Positions 8,638-15,854 of a stretch of DNA of 17,671 nt are shown here, one piece after another. The stretch's first letter is position 1. The number at the start of each line of letters is the position of its first letter. The DNA is from CBDUEV01 sp965366365 (GTDB lineage Bacteria > Actinomycetota > Acidimicrobiia > Spongiisociales > JAENVV01). The position numbers and the translations under genes are program-made. The notes under the pieces were generated by a model that made no database searches, was not told the DNA's origin, and was given only the letters and a program-made list of their open reading frames with translations. The stretch lies in the NCBI GenBank assembly GCA_965366365.1, contig CBDUEV010000061.1, positions 1 to 17,671 on the forward strand. Direction: 5' to 3'.

Positions 8638-9221
8638 CAGTGCGTCCGCTTGCTACCGAGCTGTTGGAGCGCAGCCCGGATCTGTTCGGCCACGGTCAGC
8701 GAGCCGTCCACGTCCCCCATAGCGTCCCTGATCTCGGCACTGGTGTAGCCCAGTGTCTCCAGAGCCTCGCGGACCTGGGGGCGGGCCGGGCCTCCGGCCG
8801 TCGGAGGACCTGCCGGGAGATCGGCGAATTTCGGCTTGAGTTCGAGCACGATTTTCTGGGCGCTGCGTTTCCCGATGCCGGGAATAGCCGTCAGACCGTC
8901 GACATCCTCACCGACGATGGCCGCATGGAGTTCGTCGGCGTCCAGGGTGGACAGCATGGCGAGAGCGAGTTTGGGGCCAACGCCGGGCGCGGTGAGCACG
9001 GTACGAAAGAAGTCGCGGCCCCGTTCGGTCGAGAAACCGAACAGCACCATGGCATCTTCCCGGACGTGTAGATGCGTGTGGAGCACGATGTCCTCCCCGA
9101 TACCGGGCAGCTCCGCCAGGTCGCGGGCGGTCACCGACAGTTCGTAGCCGACCCCCTGGACATCCACGATGACGCCGTCGAGGCGCTTGCCGACCAAGGC
9201 GCCACGCAATCGCCCGATCAT
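8637..9221 (-). CDS. ruvA: Holliday junction DNA-binding protein RuvA
   Basis: Forms the tetrameric platform that holds a four-way junction flat and loads RuvB. It has 194 residues. The N-terminal OB-fold starts with MIGRLRG and includes GVGYEL (23-28). Two helix-hairpin-helix elements lie at about 75-91 (APGVGPKLA) and 108-125 (IPGIGKRSA). A linker rich in Pro and Gly precedes the RuvB-binding domain III (about 147-188). The ATG overlaps the ruvC stop in an ATGA junction, so ruvC, ruvA and ruvB are coupled. Confidence 0.97.
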   Translation of the reverse strand: MIGRLRGALVGKRLDGVIVDVQGVGYELSVTARDLAELPGIGEDIVLHTHLHVREDAMVLFGFSTERGRDFFRTVLTAPGVGPKLALAMLSTLDADELHAAIVGEDVDGLTAIPGIGKRSAQKIVLELKPKFADLPAGPPTAGGPARPQVREALETLGYTSAEIRDAMGDVDGSLTVAEQIRAALQQLGSKRTH

Positions 9222-9730
9222 TGCAGAGCCCTCAGCCGGGCGGTCTGGAGGTAGCAGAGCGCCACGGCCAGAGCATCAGCGGCGTCGGCGGGTTGCGGGA
9301 TACCGGCGAGTCCGAGCCGACGCGCCACCATCTTCTGCATCTGGTCTTTGGGGGCGGCGCCGAACCCGGCCACCGCGCTCTTGACCGTGGTCGGCGTGAA
9401 CTCCACCGACTCCAACCCCGCCTGGGCGGCTGCCAGGAGCGCCACACCCGAGGCCCTCGCAACGGACATGGCGGTCTGGAGGTTGTGATTGACGAAGACC
9501 TGTTCGATGGCAACCGCTTCCAGGGGGTGTTCGGCGATGACGGCGGTGAGATCACGGTGAAGTTCGGCGAGTCGCTCACCGAGCGGCGCCGACGGCTCCG
9601 TACGGATGACACCGACGGCGATCATCGACGGACCTTTGGACGAGACGATTCCGTAGCCGGTCGTGGTGAGACCGGGATCGATACCCAAGACGAACATATG
9701 TTTGGCCATGTTAGCGAAAGGGCGTGACAT
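9218..9730 (-). CDS. ruvC: Holliday junction resolvase RuvC
   Basis: Endonuclease that cuts Holliday junctions. The four-acid active site is visible: D in LGIDPG, E in AIEQVFV, and the two Asp of DAADALAVA near the C-terminus (D18, E76, D149 and D152 counted from the longest start). Three in-frame ATGs are possible at 9730, 9709 and 9697. The 9697 start puts the first Asp at residue 7, as in E. coli RuvC, so the shorter 159-residue form may be the true one. None has a strong Shine-Dalgarno. Identity is secure; the start is not. Confidence 0.94.
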   Translation of the reverse strand: MSRPFANMAKHMFVLGIDPGLTTTGYGIVSSKGPSMIAVGVIRTEPSAPLGERLAELHRDLTAVIAEHPLEAVAIEQVFVNHNLQTAMSVARASGVALLAAAQAGLESVEFTPTTVKSAVAGFGAAPKDQMQKMVARRLGLAGIPQPADAADALAVALCYLQTARLRALQ

Positions 9731-9751
9731 CTCGCGTCAATGGCCCGGTAT

Positions 9752-9768
9752 GGCTCCCGGACGGAGCC
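9752..9768 (-). repeat. Hairpin between yebC and ruvC
   Basis: GGCTCC and GGAGCC form a perfect 6-bp stem with a 5-nt loop in the 54-nt gap between yebC and ruvC. No U-run follows on the minus strand, so it is not a classical terminator. It could act as a partial terminator or processing site between yebC and the ruv genes. Confidence 0.35.
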
Positions 9769-9784
9769 GGCAACGGTCGGGCCG

Positions 9785-10525
9785 TCAGGTTTCGAGACCG
9801 GCCAGGATCTCGTCGGAGATATCGAAGTTGCTGTATACCTCTTGGACGTCGTCGACGTCATCGAGGGCGTCGATGAGCCGCAACACCTTCGGCGCAGTGG
9901 CGGCGTCGACCGGTACCGAGGTGGTCGGCAGTTGGGTCACCTCACCACTGGCGATGGTCAGCCCGGCGCTCTGGAGGGCGGCTTTCACCGCAGCGAACTC
10001 CGAAGGTCCGGAGACGACCTCCCACTGATCTCCCGAAGGCCGGACGTCCTCGGCGCCCGATTCCAACGCCGCCATCATCACTTCATCCTCGGTGCCCTCC
10101 ACCAGGAAATGGCCTTTCTGTTCGAAGAGATAGGCCACCGATCCCGGCTCGCCGAGGTTGCCGCCGTTCCGGCTGAAGGTGGACCTCACATCCGAGCTGG
10201 CCCTGTTGCGGTTGTCGGTGAGGATGTGGACATAGAGGGCGACTCCCCCGGGTCCGTAGCCTTCGTAGAAGAACTCCTCGTAGGCGGCCCCGTCGGTTTC
10301 GCCAATCCCGCGTTTGATCGCCCGATCGATGTTGTCGTTGGGAAGTGAGTTCGACTTCGCCTTCTCGATGGCTTGGGCGAGCGCGGCGTTTCCGACCGGG
10401 TCTCCACCGCCTTCTCGAGCCGCCGCCTCGATCGCCTTGACGAGCTTGGCGAACAGTTTGCCGCGGGCCGCGTCCTGGCGACCTTTCCGGTGTTTGATGT
10501 TGGCCCATTTGGAATGGCCGGCCAT
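9785..10525 (-). CDS. yebC: YebC/PmpR family (TACO1-like, DUF28) protein
   Basis: The 246-residue protein starts with the family signature MAGHSKWANIKHRKG and continues with NDNIDRAIKRG (63-73) and EGYGPGGVALYV (88-99). YebC-type proteins have been described both as transcription regulators and as factors that help ribosomes through difficult sequences such as proline runs; the sequence alone does not decide between these roles. Its ATG directly abuts the pdxT stop (TGAATG). Placement just before ruvC is widespread in bacteria. Confidence 0.95.
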   Translation of the reverse strand: MAGHSKWANIKHRKGRQDAARGKLFAKLVKAIEAAAREGGGDPVGNAALAQAIEKAKSNSLPNDNIDRAIKRGIGETDGAAYEEFFYEGYGPGGVALYVHILTDNRNRASSDVRSTFSRNGGNLGEPGSVAYLFEQKGHFLVEGTEDEVMMAALESGAEDVRPSGDQWEVVSGPSEFAAVKAALQSAGLTIASGEVTQLPTTSVPVDAATAPKVLRLIDALDDVDDVQEVYSNFDISDEILAGLET

Positions 10526-11095
10526 TCAGCTCTCCTCGATCATGTCTAGAAGCATCTGGTGAATACGCCCATCGGCCGTCAGTTCGGGGTGAAAGGCGCT
10601 CGCCATGATATGGCCCTGTCGGACCATGACGGGATGCTCGCCCCAACGGGCGAGCACTTCTACTCCGTCGCCGACCTCAGCCACCCACGGAGCACGAATG
10701 AAGACGGCCCGAAAGGGTTCCTCGAGGCCGACGATGTCGAGGTCCGCCTCGAAGGATTGGTTCTGATTCCCGAAGGCATTGCGGCGGGCGACCACGTCCA
10801 ATACCCCGATCAGGGGCTGCTCACCCTCGGTGAGGGCCTCGGCGAGGAGAATCAAGCCGGCACAGGTGCCGTACGTCGGGAGCCCGGCAGCGATCACCTT
10901 CTCGAGCGGCTCCACGAGTCCGTACAGCGTGGCGAGCTTGCCGATGGTGGTCGATTCGCCACCTGGGAGTATCAAGCCGTCGAGATCCTCGAGATCCTCG
11001 GGACGGCGAATCTCGACCGTCTCGGCGCCGAGGCGACCGAGGATGGCGACGTGTTCGCGCACATCCCCTTGGAGTGCCAGGACCCCGACTCTCAT
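10526..11095 (-). CDS. pdxT: Pyridoxal 5'-phosphate synthase glutaminase subunit
   Basis: Class I glutamine amidotransferase that releases ammonia from glutamine and feeds it to PdxS for de novo pyridoxal phosphate synthesis. It has 189 residues. Catalytic residues are C78 in YGTCAG and H169 and E171 in AFHPEL; GGEST is at 45-49. The RNAFG-Q stretch (105-111) has Asn where I expect Arg (RNAFGRQ). The ATG at 11095 lies 4 nt after the pdxS stop and gives the normal start MRVGVLALQG. A longer in-frame version to 11299 overlaps pdxS and is rejected. Confidence 0.96.
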   Translation of the reverse strand: MRVGVLALQGDVREHVAILGRLGAETVEIRRPEDLEDLDGLILPGGESTTIGKLATLYGLVEPLEKVIAAGLPTYGTCAGLILLAEALTEGEQPLIGVLDVVARRNAFGNQNQSFEADLDIVGLEEPFRAVFIRAPWVAEVGDGVEVLARWGEHPVMVRQGHIMASAFHPELTADGRIHQMLLDMIEES

Positions 11096-11099
11096 GTGG

Positions 11100-11981
11100 C
11101 TACCAACCTCGCGTGGCGAATCTCTCCGATTCGGAAAGGTCATCCATCTCGATCCCCACCATCGGCGCACCGAGGTTGCGGGAGACTTTGGCGATGATCT
11201 CCGGGTCGTTGGCGTAGGTGGTCGCCTCGACGATGGCCCGGGCGCGGGGCGCCGGGTCGGCACTCTTGAAGATGCCGGAGCCGACGAAGACACCGTCACA
11301 GCCGAGCTGCATCATCATGGCGGCGTCCGCAGGGGTGGCGATTCCGCCCGCTGCGAAATTGACGACCGGCAGCTTGCCCGTTTCGGCGATCTCCTGGACC
11401 AGGTCGAAGGGAGCACCCATTTCTTTGGCCATTCGCATCAGCTCGTCCGATGAGGCGGTCGTGAGGGAGCGAATCTCGCGCGTCATCGTCCTCATGTGCC
11501 GCACCGCCTCCACCACGTTCCCGGTGCCTGCTTCGCCCTTCGTGCGAATCATGGCGGCGCCTTCGCCGACGCGTCTGAGGGCCTCTCCGAGGTTGCGGGC
11601 GCCGCAGACGAAGGGCGTCGTGAAGGCGTGTTTGTCGATGTGGTTGGCCTCGTCGGCGGGAGTGAGGACCTCGCTCTCGTCGATGTAGTCGACGCCGAGT
11701 GCTTGAAGCACCTGCGCTTCGACGAAATGACCGATTCGCGCCTTGGCCATCACGGGAATGGTGACGGCTTCGATGATCGCTTCGACCATGGCCGGGTCCG
11801 ACATGCGGGCCACGCCGCCGTCCGCTCGGATGTCGGCCGGAACCCGCTCGAGGGCCATGACGGCCACCGCTCCGGCCTCCTCGGCGATCTTCGCCTGCTC
11901 CGCAGTGACGACATCCATGATGACGCCGCCCTTCAGCATTTCGGCAAGGCCTCGTTTGACTCTCGGGGTGGCGCGTTCCAC
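11100..11981 (-). CDS. pdxS: Pyridoxal 5'-phosphate synthase lyase subunit
   Basis: Condenses ribose 5-phosphate, glyceraldehyde 3-phosphate and ammonia from PdxT into pyridoxal phosphate; forms a (beta/alpha)8 dodecameric core. The 293-residue length and the RGW terminus are normal. Key residues are D23 in VIMDVV, K80 in PVMAKARIGH (Schiff base) and K148 in MIRTKGEAGTG. The start is a GTG at 11981 with a clear AAGGAG Shine-Dalgarno 6-7 nt upstream. pdxT follows after 4 nt, as expected for a two-subunit enzyme. Confidence 0.98.
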   Translation of the reverse strand: MERATPRVKRGLAEMLKGGVIMDVVTAEQAKIAEEAGAVAVMALERVPADIRADGGVARMSDPAMVEAIIEAVTIPVMAKARIGHFVEAQVLQALGVDYIDESEVLTPADEANHIDKHAFTTPFVCGARNLGEALRRVGEGAAMIRTKGEAGTGNVVEAVRHMRTMTREIRSLTTASSDELMRMAKEMGAPFDLVQEIAETGKLPVVNFAAGGIATPADAAMMMQLGCDGVFVGSGIFKSADPAPRARAIVEATTYANDPEIIAKVSRNLGAPMVGIEMDDLSESERFATRGW

Positions 11982-12008
11982 GGCTTTCTCCTTCTGCTCA
12001 CCTCAAGC

Positions 12009-13112
12009 TTACTGCCAATCCAGCGAACGGCCCAGAGGCGTGAGTTCGATCCAGGTCGTGCCCGGCGCCATCGGAATCGGCTGTCCGTCGGCGTCGAGGA
12101 ACGTGAAGAACTCCGAGGTCGAGGAGCGCTGCCACTGACCCTGAATCGCCACGCCGTCTCGGAAGACGACGGCCGTCCCGAACCCGGTCACCTCGTAATC
12201 GGGAACGGGGCTGCCCGCTCCGTCGACCCGTCCGGTGTCGATGGTGGGAACGAAGGCCACGATGACATTGGCGGCCGTCAGCTGACCGGCATCCTCGGCT
12301 TCGTGGGCTGTGTCGCCCACGAAGCGGAGATAGCCTCCGTCCGAAGCCGAGTAACGGTAGTTCACCGTGTTGACGTTCGATTGACTCAACTCGACGCTCA
12401 GAGCCTGCTCTCCGTCGGGGGCCTCACCGAAGGCGAGCCAATCATCGGAAGGAGCCGTCGGCGGAGTTGCGTCCATCACATCGGCGGTCCTGAGAATGAG
12501 GTCGTAGGTCCCAGGCCGGTCTGGGTGGCGGTAGTACGCGGTCGCTCCACGGCTGGGATCACCGACGTCCGTCGTCACCTCACGGAGGGCCGCCAGGACG
12601 TGACCCCTCCCCCCGGAGTGGGCCATGAGGGCCCCGAATGGCTCGACGAGTTTGGGGTCGACCTCGCGTGCGGAGCGAATCGGGCCGATCTCTGCCGGGA
12701 TATCCGATTGGAAGAAGGCGACCAGCCGGGGAACCCCACCTTCGACGACCACCTCGATCACCAGGTCGGCGGAGGCCAGGCCGATCTGGGGACGGGAGTT
12801 CGACGTGTTGTCGATCTTGGCGATGAGGACCTTGGCGTCGGCCAGTTCCTCTTCCGTTGCCGGCAGGCCCGTGAGCGGCCAGGTGGTCGTGCTGGCGACG
12901 GTGGTCGTCGTGACCGGCGCGCTGGTCGTTGTCGTGCTGGTTGCCGCGGCGCTCGGCTGCGTGGTGGTTGTTTCCGGCGTCTCGTCGCTGCCGCCTGATA
13001 GCGCAACGGCCAGGAGGATCAGGACGAGGAGGAGGGGTACGCCGACCAGGGCGATCTTGCGCGGGTCGGGGTCTGAGGTGCCTGGCTTGAGGAAGAATTC
13101 AGGGATGTTCAC
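12009..13112 (-). CDS. Membrane-anchored DUF3048 (YerB-like) protein
   Basis: A 367-residue protein of the DUF3048/YerB type; the biochemical function of the family is not known to me. One transmembrane helix (about 20-38) with no lipobox cysteine suggests an N-terminal anchor, not a lipoprotein. A Thr-rich low-complexity linker (about 44-77) follows and probably spans the cell wall. Then comes the DUF3048 N-terminal domain with KIDNTSNSRPQIGL (99-112), IVEVVVEGGV-like sequence at 119-127 and IGPIRSAREVD (142-152), and a C-terminal domain to about 365 containing the late FRDG and W-rich segments. The start is GTG at 13112 with only a weak AGGA upstream. It lies 72 nt after pimA and 27 nt before pdxS, between the lipid and cofactor genes. 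An envelope role is inferred from topology and context only. Confidence 0.88.
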   Translation of the reverse strand: MNIPEFFLKPGTSDPDPRKIALVGVPLLLVLILLAVALSGGSDETPETTTTQPSAAATSTTTTSAPVTTTTVASTTTWPLTGLPATEEELADAKVLIAKIDNTSNSRPQIGLASADLVIEVVVEGGVPRLVAFFQSDIPAEIGPIRSAREVDPKLVEPFGALMAHSGGRGHVLAALREVTTDVGDPSRGATAYYRHPDRPGTYDLILRTADVMDATPPTAPSDDWLAFGEAPDGEQALSVELSQSNVNTVNYRYSASDGGYLRFVGDTAHEAEDAGQLTAANVIVAFVPTIDTGRVDGAGSPVPDYEVTGFGTAVVFRDGVAIQGQWQRSSTSEFFTFLDADGQPIPMAPGTTWIELTPLGRSLDWQ

Positions 13113-13184
13113 GTGGGATCCTGGGTGGGTGGGTTTGCGCGCGGAAAGGTAGTCCGGTGGTTGCCGAACGGCGAGTCGAAATCG

Positions 13185-14219
13185 CTACCGAACCAGGACC
13201 TGCTCGTAGCGATCGAGCACCCTGTCCCACGAGAACTGCCCGGCTCGTGAGCGGCCCTCCGCTCCGAGAGCCGCCGCCATGGCGGGGTCCTCGAGGAGAC
13301 CGACGAGGACGTCGGCCAGGGCGGTCGCATCGCCGACTCGAAAGAGTCGACCCGTCCCACCGAGCACGTGGGCGAAGGCTGCCAGATCCGAGGCCACCAC
13401 CGCGCACCCGGCCGCCATGGCTTCCACGAGGGTGATCCCGAAACTCTCTCCCCCGAGATTGGGGGCGCACATCACCGCCCCCGACGAGAGAACCTCCCAC
13501 TTCTGCTCGGCTCCCACGGTTCCCAGCGCGGTCACCCCGCCGGGCAGCCGGTTGCGGTTGGCTCCCATCACCACCAGTTCGGCGTCGGGGACGCGGTTCC
13601 GGACGCTGGGCCAAGCCGTCAAGAGCACGTCCAGACCTTTGCGGGGCTCGTCCCTGCCCAGGAACACCACACGTCGTGGGCGCCGGTCGGCCTCCGGGTG
13701 GTTCTCGGGAAGGGCGACGCCATTGGGGATCTCGATCGGATCCTGGCAGAAGGGCCGGATCGCCGAGCCGGCGACCGGGCTCACCACGGTGACCGCGTCA
13801 GCCTTGGCGACGACGCGGCGAAGGAGAGGAGCGGCAGCACGATAGGCAAACCGCACGGTGGCGGAGGGGTCGGCGTGGAAAGTTCCCACCACCCGGCCTC
13901 CGGCGCTCAAAGCTCCCCAGGAAGTGAGGGGCATGAAGGGTTCGTGAACGTGCACGACATCCGCCCCGTCCACTGCTCGCCGCACTCGCACCAGGACCCC
14001 GGGACCGAGCGCCAGCGGGGCGACCGATCGGTTGGCCCGAATGTCCACCACCGTTCCCACGGATCGCACGAAGTCGGCGACGTCCTGCGGATTGCCCGGC
14101 CCCACAGCCCACGCATCATGGCCGCGACCGCGTAAGCCCTTCACGATGCCCAGCACCTGTTCTTGGACACCTCCGGGTCGGTCCAGTGCGTACGGGCTCA
14201 CGACGGCGATTCGGGTCAA
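13185..14219 (-). CDS. pimA: GT4 glycosyltransferase, probable phosphatidylinositol mannosyltransferase
   Basis: Probably transfers mannose from GDP-mannose to phosphatidylinositol, the first step of PIM synthesis at the inner face of the membrane. The 344 residues form a two-Rossmann GT-B fold. Seen are the PGGVQ loop (15-19), VHEPFMP (91-97), TFHAD (113-117), GRDEPRKG (188-195) and CAPNLGGESFGITLVEAMAAG (251-271), which closely follow mycobacterial PimA and keep the nucleotide-sugar Arg, Lys and Glu residues. The start is a TTG overlapping the patA stop by 4 nt (TTGA). Position after pgsA and patA supports PimA over other GT4 enzymes; the exact acceptor is inferred. Confidence 0.88.
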   Translation of the reverse strand: MTRIAVVSPYALDRPGGVQEQVLGIVKGLRGRGHDAWAVGPGNPQDVADFVRSVGTVVDIRANRSVAPLALGPGVLVRVRRAVDGADVVHVHEPFMPLTSWGALSAGGRVVGTFHADPSATVRFAYRAAAPLLRRVVAKADAVTVVSPVAGSAIRPFCQDPIEIPNGVALPENHPEADRRPRRVVFLGRDEPRKGLDVLLTAWPSVRNRVPDAELVVMGANRNRLPGGVTALGTVGAEQKWEVLSSGAVMCAPNLGGESFGITLVEAMAAGCAVVASDLAAFAHVLGGTGRLFRVGDATALADVLVGLLEDPAMAAALGAEGRSRAGQFSWDRVLDRYEQVLVR

Positions 14220-15100
14220 CTGTTACGCCTCATGTCCGAGGGCCAGTTGGCCTGCACCATGTGCCACTGCTCGGGGTCTGCACGAATGAGTTCCTCGAGG
14301 GCGGCCACCAGATTCTTCATGCCGACCTCGAGATCGCCGCCCACGTCGATCGGGGGCTTCATGACCACCCGGTGACCACGGCCCTTCTGGAAGTAGGAGG
14401 CTGCCGGGAGGATGGGGGCGCCTGTTCTGAGACTCAAGGTGACCGCGCCAACCGGAAGGCGGGTCATCTCCCCGAAGAACTCGACTTTCGCTCCGCGCCT
14501 GGTCAGATCCCGGTCGGTGACCAGGGCCACCGCCCCGTTGGCCGCCAGGACGCCTTCCAGGTCGGCGACCAGGCGAGGCGAGCCGTCTGCCAGGAAGACG
14601 TCGATTCCCATCGTCTTGCGTACGGCGATGAACCACTCGGCGAGCCGTGGGTTGGGTAGCCTTTCCGCCACGGCCACGAGCCATGCGCCAACGGGCGCAT
14701 TGACGCGCCCGGCCACCTCCCAATTCCCGATGTGTGGCAGCGCCATGATGGCGCCCTTGCCGGCCGCGAACGCAGCTCGATAGTGCTCCATCCCCTCGAT
14801 CTCCAGGTGTGCGTCGATCTCGTCGACCCGGCGCGGATGGAGCCAGAACACCTCGGCCCAATAGCGTCCGTATCCCGCAAACATGCGTCTCGCCATGGCG
14901 ATGGTCGCCTCGGTGGGATGATCGGGCGACTCACCCCGTGCGCGTGCCATGTTGCGGATGGCGATCGTCTTTCTCCGGTCCGCCCACGTCCAGGCCAGCC
15001 ATCCGGCCAGTTGCCCGCCTCGACGGATCACCGGTTCGGGGAGGCGTCCCAGCACCGCCGACATGCCTCGGTAGAGCTGGTACTCCCGGTCAGGATCCAT
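14216..15100 (-). CDS. patA: LpxL/HtrB-type acyltransferase, probable PIM acyltransferase PatA
   Basis: A 294-residue protein of the lysophospholipid/lauroyl acyltransferase superfamily. The catalytic HX4E motif is H123-IGNW-E128. DRDLTRRG (196-203) and EFFGE (207-211) match the second active-site region of mycobacterial PatA. PatA moves a palmitoyl group onto the mannose of PIM at the cytosolic face of the membrane; that substrate is inferred here from the pgsA-patA-pimA order. The ATG at 15100 overlaps the pgsA stop by 11 nt. A related role in other glycolipid acylation cannot be excluded. Confidence 0.87.
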   Translation of the reverse strand: MDPDREYQLYRGMSAVLGRLPEPVIRRGGQLAGWLAWTWADRRKTIAIRNMARARGESPDHPTEATIAMARRMFAGYGRYWAEVFWLHPRRVDEIDAHLEIEGMEHYRAAFAAGKGAIMALPHIGNWEVAGRVNAPVGAWLVAVAERLPNPRLAEWFIAVRKTMGIDVFLADGSPRLVADLEGVLAANGAVALVTDRDLTRRGAKVEFFGEMTRLPVGAVTLSLRTGAPILPAASYFQKGRGHRVVMKPPIDVGGDLEVGMKNLVAALEELIRADPEQWHMVQANWPSDMRRNS

Positions 15101-15671
15101 GCTCGAGCCGGGTCCACGCGCCGTAGAAACGTTGGAAGACGGTGATCCAGGTGAGGATCACCATGAGCCACAGAACCGGCTCGATGTAGTCGAACGCCAA
15201 GAGGCCGATCGTGAGCAGGATCACCCGCTCGGCGCGTCCCATCAGCCCACCTTTGCCCGAAATCCCCATGCTCTCTGCCTTCGCCCTGATATAGGAGACC
15301 AGGAGCGCCCCGGCGACACTGACAACGCAGAGAAAGGTGAGTCGAGGCGTTTCGGCGAGGGCGAACGTGAGACCGGCCCACATGCCGGTTTCGCCCATTC
15401 GATCGGCCACGGAGTCGAGCAGCGCTCCGCTCGCCGAGGCGGTGCCGCGCGCTCGCGCCACCGATCCGTCCAGTCCGTCGAGAGCCGAGCCGGCCAGCGC
15501 CACGATGGCGCCGCTGATGAACATGGTGTTGGCGACGAGAAATGCCCCGACCAGGGTCAGGCCCAACCCCATCGCGGTCAGCCATGTTGGGGTGAAGCCG
15601 ACTCTGGCGAAGAAGCCACCGATGGGGTCGATGAACTTCTCGATCCGCCCCCGGATGCGTAGCTCAATCAA
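15090..15671 (-). CDS. pgsA: CDP-alcohol phosphatidyltransferase, probable phosphatidylinositol phosphate synthase
   Basis: Integral membrane enzyme that replaces CMP on CDP-diacylglycerol with an alcohol, here probably inositol 1-phosphate. The 193 residues carry the full signature D65xxDGxxAR(x8)GxxxD86xxxD90. About six hydrophobic helices are present. SYIRAKAE (126-133) and GRAERV (145-150) resemble the region that contacts inositol phosphate in actinobacterial enzymes. The start is a TTG at 15671, chosen because AGGGAG lies 5 nt upstream and the length fits. The open frame continues far upstream antisense to citrate synthase, but that part has no family similarity. It is the first gene of the minus-strand series. 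Phosphatidylglycerol phosphate synthase is the main alternative, less likely beside pimA and patA. Confidence 0.88.
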   Translation of the reverse strand: MIELRIRGRIEKFIDPIGGFFARVGFTPTWLTAMGLGLTLVGAFLVANTMFISGAIVALAGSALDGLDGSVARARGTASASGALLDSVADRMGETGMWAGLTFALAETPRLTFLCVVSVAGALLVSYIRAKAESMGISGKGGLMGRAERVILLTIGLLAFDYIEPVLWLMVILTWITVFQRFYGAWTRLEHGS

Positions 15672-15854
15672 TGGAACTCCCTGAGGTGAGACGATCGACT
15701 TTTTTGAGCCACCGGCTCCGGTCTCGGCCCGCTCGCTGCCAGGTAGGCTAGACGACGGCTGCCCGGTGATGTTCGACGTCTCCCCACCCCACCGTCGGAG
15801 ATCGGCATCGACCTGGACCGCCCGAGATTCGACAAGGTAGGAAGGACACACCTC
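15672..15854. promoter_or_regulatory. Divergent intergenic region between pgsA and gltA
   Basis: This 183-nt region must hold the start signals for gltA (right) and the long minus-strand series (left). On the plus strand TAGGCT (15744-15749) and on the minus strand TAGCCT (15750-15745) overlap and both fit the TANNNT form of a -10 box, but no good -35 box is seen for either. A strong Shine-Dalgarno for gltA, AGGAAGGA, lies at 15839-15846. Promoter function follows from gene arrangement; the exact boxes are guesses. Confidence 0.45.
15706..15718 (-). repeat. Small inverted repeat beside a T6 run in the pgsA leader
   Basis: GAGCC and GGCTC form a 5-bp stem with a 3-nt loop. A run of six T at 15700-15705 on the plus strand adjoins it, so on the minus (pgsA) transcript the hairpin is followed by six A. 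The order is wrong for an intrinsic terminator in either direction. It lies about 30 nt upstream of the pgsA start and could affect the 5' leader. Confidence 0.3.

Noticed and set aside
11096..11299. N-terminal extension of pdxT
   Set aside because: Antiparallel reading is not involved, but it overlaps pdxS in another frame and precedes the canonical MRVGVLALQG start.
11496..12998. Plus-strand open frame of 500 codons
   Set aside because: Antisense to pdxS and the DUF3048 gene; no family features and composition typical of a shadow.
15700..15718. Hairpin plus T-run as an intrinsic terminator
   Set aside because: The T-run precedes the hairpin on the plus strand and reads as A on the minus strand, so the order is wrong for either direction; the stem is only 5 bp.
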